Shown here piece by piece: positions 9,070-17,865 of a DNA stretch of 64,000 nucleotides. The stretch spans positions 124,001 to 188,000 of the forward strand of contig NZ_VLKW01000001.1 in assembly GCF_007830495.1 (NCBI RefSeq). Reading direction: 5' to 3'. The DNA is from Pseudoduganella flava. GTDB lineage: Bacteria > Pseudomonadota > Gammaproteobacteria > Burkholderiales > Burkholderiaceae_D. The stretch's first letter is position 1; each line of letters opens with the position of its first letter. The notes beneath the pieces were generated by a model. That model worked only from the letters and a program-made list of their open reading frames with translations. It had not been told where the DNA came from and made no database searches. A program made the position numbers and the translations under genes.

Positions 9070-9093
9070 CGCACGCGCGTAGTCAGCACGGCT

Positions 9094-9933
9094 TTACGCG
9101 CCCGTGGCCACTGGGCGCTCGGGCGCCGCGCACCATTCGGACCAGGAGCCCGGATACAGCGCGGCACCCGGCATGCCGGCCACTTCCAGCGCAAGCAGGT
9201 TGTGGCAGGCCGTCACGCCGGAGCCGCACTGCATCACGGCCTTCTCGGGTGCGGCGAACAGCGGCGCGAATTCCTGCTTCAGCTGGTCGGCAGGCTTGAA
9301 GCGGCCATCGGCGCCCAGGTTGTCCTTGAAGAAGCGGTTCTTCGCGCCGGGGATGTGGCCGCCGACCGGGTCGATCGTTTCGTTCTCGCCGCGGAAGCGG
9401 TCGTTGGCACGCGCATCGACGACGGTGAACGCCTGCGTGGCCAGGTTCGCCACCACGTCGTCCACCGACACGGTGCGGGTCAGGGCAGGGCGCTCGGCCA
9501 GGTTGCCAGCCCGCGGTTGCGGCACGTCGGTCGTCACCGGCCGGCCCAGCGCCTGCCATGCCTGCAGGCCGCCATCGAGCACGGCGACGGCTTCATGGCC
9601 GACCGAGCGCAGCAGCCACCACAGCCTTGCGGCATACATGCCGCCATGTGCATCGTATGCGACAACCTGGGTGTCGTCGTCGATGCCGTAGCTGCGCAGC
9701 GCGGCGATCAGCGCGGCGCGCTCGGGCAAAGGGTGGCGGCCATTCGTACCCGTCTTGCGGCCGGACAGCTCGTCCTCCATGCTGGCGAACCGCGCACCGG
9801 GAATGTGGCCGGCTGCATAGGCCTCGCGGCCGGCGGCGAGGTTCATCAGGTCGTGGCGGCAATCCACCACGACCCAGTGCGAGTCGTCGATATGCGCGGC
9901 CAGGGTGGCGGCGTCGATCAGGGTGTTGTACAT
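9094..9933 (-). CDS. sseA: Sulfurtransferase (3-mercaptopyruvate type, tandem rhodanese)
   Basis: 279 residues, two rhodanese domains. The N-terminal domain (about 1-130) has Asp94 where the Cys would be and is inactive. The C-terminal domain carries Cys236 in CGSGVTA, a loop typical of 3-mercaptopyruvate rather than thiosulfate sulfurtransferases. GHIPGA recurs in both domains. The enzyme moves sulfane sulfur to thiols or cyanide in the cytoplasm. An AAGGAG site precedes the ATG. It lies 9 bases downstream of the EamA transporter gene, so the two are probably co-transcribed. The exact sulfur donor is inferred. Confidence 0.9.
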   Translation of the reverse strand: MYNTLIDAATLAAHIDDSHWVVVDCRHDLMNLAAGREAYAAGHIPGARFASMEDELSGRKTGTNGRHPLPERAALIAALRSYGIDDDTQVVAYDAHGGMYAARLWWLLRSVGHEAVAVLDGGLQAWQALGRPVTTDVPQPRAGNLAERPALTRTVSVDDVVANLATQAFTVVDARANDRFRGENETIDPVGGHIPGAKNRFFKDNLGADGRFKPADQLKQEFAPLFAAPEKAVMQCGSGVTACHNLLALEVAGMPGAALYPGSWSEWCAAPERPVATGA

Positions 9934-9942
9934 GCGGTCTCC

Positions 9943-10866
9943 TTACACTTCGCTGGCGATCGGATCCGTCGCGGCCACTGCCTTGCCGCGCGCGGTGCTC
10001 TTCGTATTGTAGAACGTCGCGGCCATGCCGGAGATGAGGATGACGCCGATGCCCAGCCAGCTGTGCCAGTCGAACCGGTCGGAAAAGACGATCACGCCCC
10101 AGGCGCTGGAAAACACGATGCCCGTGTATTGCAGGTTGGCGACGACGAGCGTGTTGCCGAGCCGGTAGGCGCGCGTCATCGACACCTGCGCGGCCGTCGC
10201 GAACAGGCCGATCCCCAACAGCAGCAGGAAGCCGTAGCCGGTGTTCAGCGAGTGGAACACGACGGGGCCGCCGCCCGCCTCGGCCACGTGGCCGAAGAGG
10301 CCCGCGACGATGTTCGTCACGGCGAAGTAGAACACGACGCGGTATTCCGGCTCGCCCGCGAGCCCCAGCTTACGCACCTGCATGTACGCCATCGCCGTCA
10401 GCACGGACGAGCCGATCGCGATCAGCGCGTACACCAGCTGGTCCGAATGGAACGCGGGCTGCAGCAGCAGGATGACGCCGACGAAGCTCATGCCGACAGC
10501 GAGGATCAGCGGCCATTCAATGCGGTTCTGCGCATGCCACCAGCCGTGCGCGAACAGCCACACGGCGATCCAGATCGGCGACAGGTAGTTCAAGGTCATC
10601 GCCGTGGCCAGCGGCAGCTTGTGGATCGAGAAGAACCACAGCCACAGCGAGATCACGCCGATCACGCTGCGCCACAGGTGCCCCATCGCGAACTTCGTCT
10701 TCAGGGTGCCGCCCTGGATGCGGATCAATGCCAGCAGCACGATCACGCCGACGATGCCGCGGTACATCACGATCTCCGACGTCGAGTACATGTCGGAGGC
10801 GATCTTCACGCACACGCCCATCGCGGCAAACAGGAAACTGGCGAACAACATCCACAGCGATTGCAT
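9943..10866 (-). CDS. EamA (DMT superfamily) transporter
   Basis: A 307-residue inner-membrane protein with about ten hydrophobic helices in two EamA repeats, and Pro/Gly patterns of the drug/metabolite transporter superfamily (N-terminal MGVCVKIASDMYSTSEIVMYRG). AAGGAC precedes the ATG at 10866. Members export amino acids, purines or small metabolites; this substrate cannot be deduced. It is the first gene of a two-gene unit with the sulfurtransferase, so a sulfur compound is possible but speculative. A palindromic repeat separates it from the upstream Rieske gene. Confidence 0.88.
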   Translation of the reverse strand: MQSLWMLFASFLFAAMGVCVKIASDMYSTSEIVMYRGIVGVIVLLALIRIQGGTLKTKFAMGHLWRSVIGVISLWLWFFSIHKLPLATAMTLNYLSPIWIAVWLFAHGWWHAQNRIEWPLILAVGMSFVGVILLLQPAFHSDQLVYALIAIGSSVLTAMAYMQVRKLGLAGEPEYRVVFYFAVTNIVAGLFGHVAEAGGGPVVFHSLNTGYGFLLLLGIGLFATAAQVSMTRAYRLGNTLVVANLQYTGIVFSSAWGVIVFSDRFDWHSWLGIGVILISGMAATFYNTKSTARGKAVAATDPIASEV

Positions 10867-10885
10867 TCAAGTCCTTCCAAAAACA

Positions 10886-10919
10886 AAGGGGACAGTCCGA
10901 TGACCGGAGCTGTCCCCTT
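10886..10919. repeat. GGGGACAG inverted repeat between two minus-strand genes
   Basis: Arms AAGGGGACAG and CTGTCCCCTT enclose a 14-base loop. It is a diverged member of the GGGAC(A/T)GTCCC palindrome family and sits between the Rieske oxygenase stop and the EamA start. It could also act as a weak terminator for the oxygenase. Confidence 0.6.
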
Positions 10920-10934
10920 GATTGTTCATGCTAT

Positions 10935-12035
10935 TTATACATCGAGCTTCTTGCGGTACCACTCGTGGAAGTGCTGCATGCCGTCTTCCATCGGGCTCTG
11001 GTACGGGCCCGCATCGTTCTCGCCCCGGTCCAGCAGGATCTTGCGGCCCGCATCCATGCGCTGCGCGATCTCGTCGTCCTCGATGCACGTCTCCATGTAG
11101 GCGGCGCGCTCGGCTTCGACGAATTCGCGCTCGAACAGCACGATCTCTTCCGGGTAGTAGAACTCGACGACGTTCTTCGTCTTGCCCGTCCCCTGCGGCC
11201 ACAGCGTGGACACGACCAGCACGTGCGGATACCACTCCACCATGATGTTCGGGTACAGCGTCAGCCAGATCGCACCGTAAGGCGGTGCCTCGCCGTTCCG
11301 GAACTTCAGCACCTGTTCCTGCCAGCGCTGGTAAGCCGGCGAGCCCGATTTCTTCAGGCCGCGGTTCACGCCCACCGTCTGCACGCTGTAGTCCTCACCG
11401 AATTCCCAGCGCAGGTCGTCGCAGGTGACGAACGCGCCAAGGCCGGGGTGGAACGGCTCGACGTGGTAGTCCTCGAGGTACACCTCGATGAACGTCTTCC
11501 AGTTGTAGTCGCACTCGTGCACTTCGACGTGATCGAGCATGTAGCCGGTGAAATCGAGATCCTTCGTGACCGACAGGTTCTTCAGCTTCTCCATCACGTT
11601 GTAGCCGTTCTGTTCGAACAGCAGGCCGTTCCAGCTTTGCAGGCCGGCCTTCGGCAGATTCAGGCATGGCGTGTCGGGGAAGTGCGGTGCCCCGATCAGT
11701 TCGCCCTTCAGGTCGTAGGTCCAGCGGTGCAGGGGACAGACGATCGTATTGGTGTTGCCGCGCCCGTTGAACATCAGTGCCTGGCGGTGCCGGCAGACGT
11801 TCGACAGCAGTTCGATACCTTGGTTATTGCGGACCAGCATGCGGCCCTCGTTCTCCGCGGCGAGGGTCGTAAAGTCGCCGACGTTCGGCACCATCAGTTC
11901 GTGGCCCACATAGCGTGGGCCGTTCTGAAACAATTGCTGCATTTCACGCTGCAGGAGCGCTTCGTCAAAGTAGACGTGGACCGGCAATTGCGCGTTGGAG
12001 CGCGCCAGCCTGGCGTGGGTACCCAGATCGGACAT
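10935..12035 (-). CDS. Rieske-type aromatic ring-hydroxylating oxygenase, alpha subunit
   Basis: 366 residues. The Rieske 2Fe-2S ligands are Cys81-x-His83 (NVCRHR) and Cys100-x2-His103 (CPLHRW). The catalytic mononuclear iron site is DYHVEPFHPG, His191 and His196. Domain order and length fit alpha subunits that hydroxylate or demethylate aromatics or quaternary amines. No beta subunit, ferredoxin or reductase gene is adjacent, so electron transfer partners are elsewhere. The substrate is not identifiable. The gene is divergent from xseB across a 311-base gap. Confidence 0.88.
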   Translation of the reverse strand: MSDLGTHARLARSNAQLPVHVYFDEALLQREMQQLFQNGPRYVGHELMVPNVGDFTTLAAENEGRMLVRNNQGIELLSNVCRHRQALMFNGRGNTNTIVCPLHRWTYDLKGELIGAPHFPDTPCLNLPKAGLQSWNGLLFEQNGYNVMEKLKNLSVTKDLDFTGYMLDHVEVHECDYNWKTFIEVYLEDYHVEPFHPGLGAFVTCDDLRWEFGEDYSVQTVGVNRGLKKSGSPAYQRWQEQVLKFRNGEAPPYGAIWLTLYPNIMVEWYPHVLVVSTLWPQGTGKTKNVVEFYYPEEIVLFEREFVEAERAAYMETCIEDDEIAQRMDAGRKILLDRGENDAGPYQSPMEDGMQHFHEWYRKKLDV

Positions 12036-12346
12036 CCCAACCCCCCTTAATTAAAGTACTGCAACCAAGAAGAGACAGAATCCGCAAAGACCTGAATTCA
12101 GAGTATAAAAACGGTATTTCGGACAGAACCGGAGATTATAGCGTGGTTATGGGAGCTCTGCCGATAAATCTTCGCCCGTTTCCCCATCCGGACCCGCATT
12201 GTGCCCCGTTTCCCACCCCGGGGGCGCCCCGCTGGCCGCAATTGCAACTTCTTGGTGTCCGGGTGGGTTGTCATTTTGGACCGGCCGGTAGACTTTGTTC
12301 TAAAATACGCGGCTACACGCTAGCGCTTGAGGCGAATTTACGTACC
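12036..12346. other. 311-base divergent promoter region
   Basis: This separates the Rieske gene (leftward) from xseB (rightward). The left half is AT-rich and holds minus-strand TATACT and TATAAT hexamers without convincing -35 partners. The right half holds a candidate promoter for xseB. I see no gene in it. Confidence 0.5.
12276..12306 (+). promoter_or_regulatory. Candidate sigma70 promoter for xseB-ispA-dxs
   Basis: TTGGAC (12276-12281), a 19-base spacer and TAAAAT (12301-12306) would start transcription near 12313, about 34 bases before the xseB ATG. The spacer is one or two bases long, so confidence is moderate. Confidence 0.4.
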
Positions 12347-12604
12347 ATGGTCAAGAAAATGAATGGCGAGGACACCCCCGGGGCTCCCGCCTCCTTCGAG
12401 GAAGCGATGGCGGAGCTGGCCCAGCTCGTCACGCAGATGGAATCCGGGCAGCTGCCGCTGGAAGCCTCCGTGGCCGCCTACGCGCGCGGTTCCGAACTCG
12501 TCAAGTACTGCGCCGGCCAGCTGGAAAAGGTCGAATCGCAGGTGAAGATCCTGGAAGGCGACATGCTGAAGCCCTTCGCCGACGGCGACGAGGCCGCCCA
12601 ATGA
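12347..12604 (+). CDS. xseB: Exodeoxyribonuclease VII small subunit
   Basis: An 85-residue protein with the XseB helical core (SFEEAMAELAQLVTQMESGQ and a following coiled-coil of LEKVESQVKIL). It binds the XseA large subunit in an enzyme that degrades single-stranded DNA. The ATG at 12347 is preferred; a Met five codons downstream is the alternative. Its last four bases overlap the ispA start (ATGA), implying translational coupling in the usual xseB-ispA-dxs operon. Confidence 0.93.
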   Translation: MVKKMNGEDTPGAPASFEEAMAELAQLVTQMESGQLPLEASVAAYARGSELVKYCAGQLEKVESQVKILEGDMLKPFADGDEAAQ

Positions 12605-13491
12605 CGGTCACCTTCAACGACTGGGCCAAGGGCATCCAGGCGGCGATGGAAGCCGACATGTCGGCTTACCTGCCCGCCGCGACCGTGATCCCCACCAAGC
12701 TGCACGAAGCGATGCGCTATGCGCTGCTGGGCGGCGGCAAGCGCGTGCGCCCGCTGCTGGTGCATGCGGCCGGCGCGCTGTTCGGCGCCGATGCGCAAGT
12801 GCTGTCGCGCGCGGCGGCGGCCGTCGAGATGATCCATGCGTACTCGCTGGTGCACGACGACATGCCGTGCATGGACGACGACGAACTGCGCCGCGGCAAA
12901 CCCACCGTGCACGTCGCGTACGACGAAGCGACGGCGCTGCTGGTCGGCGATGCGCTGCAGGCGCAGGCGTTCGGCGTGCTGGCCGGCTGCGGCAGCCTGC
13001 CTTCGGCGCGGCTCGTGACGATGCTGTGCCTGCTGGCCGACGCGGCCGGCTCGGCCGGCATGTGCGGCGGCCAGGCGATCGACCTGGACAGCGTCGGCAT
13101 CAGCCTGACGCTCGAGCAGCTGGAGCGCATGCACCAGCTGAAGACGGGCGCGCTGCTGCGTGCCTCCGTCGTGCTGGGCGCGCTGGCGGGCAAGGACCTG
13201 CATGCGGAAGAACTGCAAGCGCTGGACGACTACAGCCGCGCGATCGGCCTGGCGTTCCAGGTCGTCGACGACGTGCTCGACGCGACGGCCGATTCGGCCA
13301 CGCTGGGCAAGACGGCCGGCAAGGACGCGGCCGACAACAAACCCACCTACGTCTCGATCCTGGGCCTCGACAAGTCGATCGCCCTGGCCGAACAACTGCG
13401 GCGCGACGCGCATGCCGCGCTGGCGCCGTTTGGCGAGAATGCCCGGCGCCTGTTCGAACTCGCGGACCTGATCGTGCAGCGGAAGGCATAA
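12601..13491 (+). CDS. ispA: Farnesyl diphosphate synthase (polyprenyl synthetase)
   Basis: 296 residues. The first Asp-rich motif DDMPCMDDD spans residues 86-94 and the second, DDVLD, residues 223-227; these bind Mg-diphosphate. GGGKRVRP near residue 44 is the IPP-binding signature. The enzyme condenses IPP with DMAPP and GPP to farnesyl diphosphate for ubiquinone, undecaprenyl phosphate and heme O. It sits between xseB (4-base overlap) and dxs, which starts at the next base after the stop. Confidence 0.95.
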   Translation: MTVTFNDWAKGIQAAMEADMSAYLPAATVIPTKLHEAMRYALLGGGKRVRPLLVHAAGALFGADAQVLSRAAAAVEMIHAYSLVHDDMPCMDDDELRRGKPTVHVAYDEATALLVGDALQAQAFGVLAGCGSLPSARLVTMLCLLADAAGSAGMCGGQAIDLDSVGISLTLEQLERMHQLKTGALLRASVVLGALAGKDLHAEELQALDDYSRAIGLAFQVVDDVLDATADSATLGKTAGKDAADNKPTYVSILGLDKSIALAEQLRRDAHAALAPFGENARRLFELADLIVQRKA

Positions 13492-15363
13492 ATGAACCTG
13501 CTTGAAACCATCAACAACCCGGCCGACCTGCGCAAGCTGCCGCGCCATCAACTGAAGCCGCTCGCCGACGAGCTGCGCACGTTCCTGCTCGACTCCGTCT
13601 CGAAGACGGGCGGCCACCTGTCGTCGAACCTGGGCACCGTCGAACTGACGGTCGCGCTGCACTACGTGTTCAACACGCCGCACGACCGCATCGTGTGGGA
13701 CGTGGGCCACCAGACCTATTCGCACAAGATCCTGACGGGCCGGCGCGACCAGTTCCACACCTTGCGCCAGCTGGACGGCATCTCCGGCTTCCCGCGCCGC
13801 GTCGAGAGCGAGTACGACACGTTCGGTACCGCGCACTCGTCCACGTCGATCTCGGCCGCGCTGGGCATGGCGGCCGCCGCCAAGCTGAAGGGCGAACAGC
13901 GCCACGCGATCGCCGTCATCGGCGACGGCTCGATGACGGCCGGCATGGCGTTCGAAGCGCTGAACAACGCCGGCGTCGAAGAGGACTGCAACCTGCTGGT
14001 GATCCTGAACGACAACGACATGTCGATCTCGCCGCCCGTCGGTGCGCTGAACCGGTATCTCGCGCGGCTGATGTCCGGCCAGTTCTACGCGGCCGCGAAG
14101 AACGTCGGCAAGTCCGTGCTGCCGGGCCCCGTGCTGGAGCTGGCGAAGAAGCTGGAAGAGCATGCGAAGGGCATGGTGGTGCCGGCCACGATGTTCGAGG
14201 AATTCGGCTTCAACTACATCGGCCCGATCGACGGCCACGACCTCGACTCGCTGATCCCCACGTTGCAGAACATCCGCAACCTGAAGGGCCCGCAATTCCT
14301 GCACGTGGTGACGAAGAAGGGCCAGGGCTACAAGCTGGCCGAGGCGGAACCGATCCTGTACCACGGCACCGGCAAGTTCAACCCGGCCGAAGGCATCAAG
14401 CCTGCCACGGCGCCGGCGAAGATCACGTACACCGAGGTGTTCGGCAACTGGCTGTGCGACATGGCGGCGAAGGACGAGCGCCTGGTCGGCATCACGCCGG
14501 CGATGCGCGAAGGCTCCGGCATGGTGCGCTTCAATGCGGAATACCCGAAGCGCTACTTCGACGTCGGCATCGCCGAGCAGCACTCCGTCACGTTCGGCGC
14601 GGGCCTCGCCTGCGAAGGCATGAAGCCCGTGGTGGCGATCTACTCGACGTTCCTGCAACGCGCCTACGACCAGCTGATCCACGACGTGGCGCTGCAGAAC
14701 CTGGACGTGACGTTCGCACTGGACCGCGCCGGCATCGTCGGTGCCGATGGCGCGACGCACGCGGGCAACTACGATTTGGCCTACCTGCGCTGCATCCCGA
14801 ACATGGTCGTGATGGCCGCATCCGACGAGAATGAATGCCGCCAGATGCTGACCACCGCCTACCACTACCCGGGCCCGGCCGCCGTGCGCTACCCGCGCGG
14901 CGCCGGCATCGGCGCGGCGATAGCGCAGGAGCTGACGACCATACCGCTGGGTAAAGGCGAAGTACGCCGCCAGGGCGAACGCGTCGCGATCCTCGCCTTC
15001 GGCTCGATGGTGGCGCCGGCCCTGAAGGCGGGCGAGCAGTTGAACGCCACGGTTGCGAACATGCGTTTCGTGAAGCCGCTGGACGTGGAGCTCGTCAAGC
15101 AGCTGGCCGCCGACCACGACTACCTTGTGACGGTGGAAGAGGGCTGCGTGATGGGCGGCGCCGGCGCGGCCGTTGCCGAGGCGCTGGCCGAAGCGGGCAT
15201 CGTCAAGCCGCTGCAGATGCTGGGCCTGCCGGACAAGTTCATCGACCACGGCGACCCGGCCAAGCTGCTGGCCAGCGTGGGCCTGGACGGCGACGGCATC
15301 GCCAAATCCATCAAGCAGCGCTTCCTGGGTGGCGAGCCCAGGCTGGTCGTCAACAACGGCTGA
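13492..15363 (+). CDS. dxs: 1-deoxy-D-xylulose-5-phosphate synthase
   Basis: 623 residues, full family length. The thiamine diphosphate motif is [18 protein letters not shown] ... NDND near residues 142-181. The transketolase-like central domain has the [16 protein letters not shown] segment, and the C-terminal transketolase domain follows. The enzyme makes DXP from pyruvate and glyceraldehyde 3-phosphate, the first step of the MEP isoprenoid pathway, feeding ispA just upstream. The ATG directly follows the ispA stop. A palindromic repeat at 15375-15420 separates it from the convergent esterase gene. Confidence 0.97.
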   Translation: MNLLETINNPADLRKLPRHQLKPLADELRTFLLDSVSKTGGHLSSNLGTVELTVALHYVFNTPHDRIVWDVGHQTYSHKILTGRRDQFHTLRQLDGISGFPRRVESEYDTFGTAHSSTSISAALGMAAAAKLKGEQRHAIAVIGDGSMTAGMAFEALNNAGVEEDCNLLVILNDNDMSISPPVGALNRYLARLMSGQFYAAAKNVGKSVLPGPVLELAKKLEEHAKGMVVPATMFEEFGFNYIGPIDGHDLDSLIPTLQNIRNLKGPQFLHVVTKKGQGYKLAEAEPILYHGTGKFNPAEGIKPATAPAKITYTEVFGNWLCDMAAKDERLVGITPAMREGSGMVRFNAEYPKRYFDVGIAEQHSVTFGAGLACEGMKPVVAIYSTFLQRAYDQLIHDVALQNLDVTFALDRAGIVGADGATHAGNYDLAYLRCIPNMVVMAASDENECRQMLTTAYHYPGPAAVRYPRGAGIGAAIAQELTTIPLGKGEVRRQGERVAILAFGSMVAPALKAGEQLNATVANMRFVKPLDVELVKQLAADHDYLVTVEEGCVMGGAGAAVAEALAEAGIVKPLQMLGLPDKFIDHGDPAKLLASVGLDGDGIAKSIKQRFLGGEPRLVVNNG

Positions 15364-15374
15364 ACGCACCTATT

Positions 15375-15420
15375 GATGAGCTGGTTGTAAAACCACACCA
15401 GGGACAGTCCCTGGTTTAGA
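15375..15420. repeat. GGGACAGTCCC palindrome between convergent genes
   Basis: The core CCAGGGACAGTCCCTGG (15398-15414) is preceded by GATGAGCTGGT and an AACCAC segment. The whole matches, in the opposite orientation, the 43-bp units at 25139-25264 (which run core-GGTGTTGG-GACCAGCTC). It reaches the stop codon of the SGNH hydrolase. Confidence 0.75.
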
Positions 15421-16648
15421 AAAACAACACCTTGTTCACGGCGGCGGCCATCGCTGCATACCCGGCATCGCCGGGATGCAGGTGGTCGCCGCAGTCGTAT
15501 TCAGGGCGGATGCGTTCCGGGTCGGACGGATCGCGCAGCGCCGCATCGAAGTCCGCCACCGCATCGAATTCCCCGCTGTCCCGGATCCACCCATTGACCT
15601 CGCGCCGCACGGCTTCCTTGGCCGGCGTCCAGTAGCCGGCGAACGGGGTGCCGGGCAGCGCGCCCTTGAACGGCGGCAGCGTGCCGCCGACGATCGTCAC
15701 GCCGCGCGCACGGGCGCGGGCGATCAGCGCGCGGTAGCCGGCGATCAGCCGCTGCGCCGTCATTGGCGGCTCGTGTGGCGCGAACGCCGTGCCGGGCCAG
15801 CCGATGTCGTTCGTCCCCAACAGCACGACAACCGCACGCACGCCCGGTTGCTCCAGCACGTCGTGCGCGAAGCGATCTTCCGCCTTCACACCCATGCGGG
15901 CAGACAGCAGCCGCGCGCCCGAGATGCCTGCGTTCGCTACGCCGATGCCATCGCGCGCCAGCCGATCGGCCAGCTGATCCGGCCAGCGCCGGTGCCAGTC
16001 CGGCGTCGAGCCATTGCCGTCCGTGATCGAGTCGCCCAATGCGACGACAGTGGCGGCACGCTCGCTTTCCACCTGCACCGCCGTCAGGAACGCGCGGCCA
16101 TGCAGCTCGGCCGCTTGCGGCAGCGCCGGCGCGGCCGTCGCATCGCCCGCCACGATGTAGCCGGTCTGCTGCGCGCCCCAGTGGAAGGTCGTCAATGGCG
16201 CGGCCGCCGGCAGCCATGCGGACACCGTCAGCCGCGCCAGCGCCGCGACGGGGAAGTCGGCGGGATCGCTGGTGACGGTGCCGCCGGCCGGGATCGTCAC
16301 GGACGACCGTCCGGCAAACGCCAGCACCCGGTCCCCGGGCACAATGGCGGAGGTGGCACCCGCATCCGCCGCGGTCCGGGCGATACGCACGGCGCCGATC
16401 GTCTGCGGCGCCGTGCCGTAGCGATTCGACAGCTGCACGCGCACGCGCGCACCGCCCGTGGACAGGCGCACTACTTCGCGCACTGTGCTGCCGTTAACCG
16501 CCGCGGGGACGTTGGTCGGCAGCGCGAAGTCCGCACCCCACGTGGGCTGTGGCGCGGCGTACCAGCTGGTCTGCCATTGCGCCCCCACGGCTTGGCCGGC
16601 GAAGGTGAATGTCGTCAGCACGGCGGCAAGGAATCGGGTAATCGTCAT
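15416..16648 (-). CDS. Secreted SGNH/GDSL hydrolase
   Basis: 410 residues from the ATG at 16648, which follows AAAGGAG; upstream in-frame codons give no better start. The N-terminus is a Sec signal peptide (FLAAVLTTFTFAGQAVGAQ). After a beta-rich N-terminal domain (~25-195) the SGNH blocks appear: GDS with Ser207, Gly236/GAR in block II, GTND with Asn280, and Asp388-x2-His391 in block V. The protein is therefore an exported esterase or acetylhydrolase, possibly acting on acetylated glycans; the substrate is unknown. It is divergent from the LysR gene, the usual layout for a regulator and its target. Confidence 0.88.
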   Translation of the reverse strand: MTITRFLAAVLTTFTFAGQAVGAQWQTSWYAAPQPTWGADFALPTNVPAAVNGSTVREVVRLSTGGARVRVQLSNRYGTAPQTIGAVRIARTAADAGATSAIVPGDRVLAFAGRSSVTIPAGGTVTSDPADFPVAALARLTVSAWLPAAAPLTTFHWGAQQTGYIVAGDATAAPALPQAAELHGRAFLTAVQVESERAATVVALGDSITDGNGSTPDWHRRWPDQLADRLARDGIGVANAGISGARLLSARMGVKAEDRFAHDVLEQPGVRAVVVLLGTNDIGWPGTAFAPHEPPMTAQRLIAGYRALIARARARGVTIVGGTLPPFKGALPGTPFAGYWTPAKEAVRREVNGWIRDSGEFDAVADFDAALRDPSDPERIRPEYDCGDHLHPGDAGYAAMAAAVNKVLFF

Positions 16649-16750
16649 GAGTGAACTCCTTTCGATGAATGACGGCGCCATCGTGGCTCATTCGCCATTA
16701 CCGTAGAAGAAGGTAGAATCGACTGACACTCATTCGAATATGGAATAGGC

Positions 16751-17662
16751 ATGGATACGATCCGCTCGCTGTCCACGTTCGTGCGGGCGGTGGAATTGGG
16801 CAGCCTGTCGGCCGTCGCGCGCGAGCAGGGCACTACGCAGCCCACCGTCAGCAAGATCGTCGCGGCGCTGGAGAACGAGCTGGGCGTGCGCCTGCTGGAG
16901 CGGACCACGGCCAGTCTCGCGCCAACGCCGGAAGGGCGCCGCTTCTACGCGCGCGCGAAGGACCTGCTGGCCGGCTTCGACGATGCGGTGACGGAAGCGC
17001 GCGGCGGCAACGCGGCGCTGCGTGGGCTGCTGCGCGTCAGCGCGCCGGTCGCGCTGGGGCAGTTCCGGCTGAACGCGCTGGCCGTCGACTTCCTGGCCCA
17101 GCACCCGGACATCGAACTGGAACTGCTCTTGAACGACCGCATGGTCGACCTGGTGGAAGAGGGCGTCGACGTCGCGCTGCGGCTCGGCGACGATCTGCCG
17201 CCGGATGCCGTCGCCCGCCACGTGGCCGTGTCGCCCCGGCTGCTCGTCGCCGCGCCGGATTATCTGGAACGGCACGGCACGCCGCGCACGCCCGCGCAAC
17301 TGGCGCGCCATCGCTACGTGCGCTTCGCATGGCTGCCGGCCGGCGACGCGATCGCGTTGTCCGATGGCGCGCGCGACGTGACGGTGACGGTGCGAAGTCG
17401 CTACCGCATCAACCATGCGCTGGCGATCCGCGACAGCGTGGCGGCCGGCGCCGGCATCGGCCTGTGCCCGGAATGGCTGGTGCAGGACCTGCTTGCGGCG
17501 GGCACGCTGCGCCGAATACTGCCGCGCTGGCGCGGCGTGCCGCAGCAGGTGTACCTGCTGTACCCGAGCCGGCGGTTTCAAAGCGCGCGGGCGCGCGCCT
17601 TCGTCGACTTCATCCGCGCCCGGCTGCCGGCGCTGCCGGGTTTTATGGCCGCCGGGCACTGA
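16751..17662 (+). CDS. LysR family transcriptional regulator
   Basis: 303 residues. The N-terminal winged helix-turn-helix (about 1-60, LSAVAREQGTTQPTVSKIVAALENELGVRLLERTT) is followed by a LysR substrate-binding domain to about residue 290. It is divergent from the secreted SGNH hydrolase across 102 bases, where ATTC-N7-GAAT (16732-16746) fits the T-N11-A type of LysR operator. It probably regulates itself and the esterase. The inducer is unknown. Confidence 0.9.
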   Translation: MDTIRSLSTFVRAVELGSLSAVAREQGTTQPTVSKIVAALENELGVRLLERTTASLAPTPEGRRFYARAKDLLAGFDDAVTEARGGNAALRGLLRVSAPVALGQFRLNALAVDFLAQHPDIELELLLNDRMVDLVEEGVDVALRLGDDLPPDAVARHVAVSPRLLVAAPDYLERHGTPRTPAQLARHRYVRFAWLPAGDAIALSDGARDVTVTVRSRYRINHALAIRDSVAAGAGIGLCPEWLVQDLLAAGTLRRILPRWRGVPQQVYLLYPSRRFQSARARAFVDFIRARLPALPGFMAAGH

Positions 17663-17734
17663 TGACGGCAAGCGGGGCGCGCGAGGGGCCGGAAACGGCT
17701 GACTTAACCTTTTCTTTATTTTTTCCTGTAGGAT

Positions 17735-17862
17735 ACCGGCTTCCGCTTAGCAACTAAGCAGCGGAGCAAGAACTGAGTCCTGGTGGCAAAGACCGCCGGA
17801 CCATGAGCATGTTCGGGCAGGGGAACGCGGCGTCCGCTCCCCGGTTTCGGTATCTGGGAGAT
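17735..17862 (+). ncRNA. Structured 5' leader of the sialidase-like operon
   Basis: Three potential hairpins lie in sequence. CCGC-TTAG pairs with CTAA-GCAGCGG near 17744-17765. GGTGG pairs with CCGCC around a CAAAGA loop near 17784-17800. GGGGAAC-GCGG pairs with CCGC-TCCCC near 17820-17842. Transcription would start after the T-rich tract at 17705-17730. I could not match it to a known riboswitch class by eye. Confidence 0.3.
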
Positions 17863-17865
17863 GGA

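Noticed and set aside
12478..15369. A 963-codon open frame on the minus strand
   Set aside because: It is antisense to xseB, ispA and dxs, is rich in Arg/His/Gln/Val as expected from reversed GC-rich codons, and shows no domain.
17735..17862. Cyclic di-GMP (GEMM) riboswitch
   Set aside because: A GGCAAAGACC-like string suggested it, but the required order of conserved segments and the receptor sequence could not be aligned by eye. Kept only as an unassigned structured leader.
17803..17865. Upstream in-frame ATG for the sialidase-like gene
   Set aside because: It lacks a ribosome site and places 21 residues before a good signal peptide; the ATG at 17866 has GGGAG at proper spacing.
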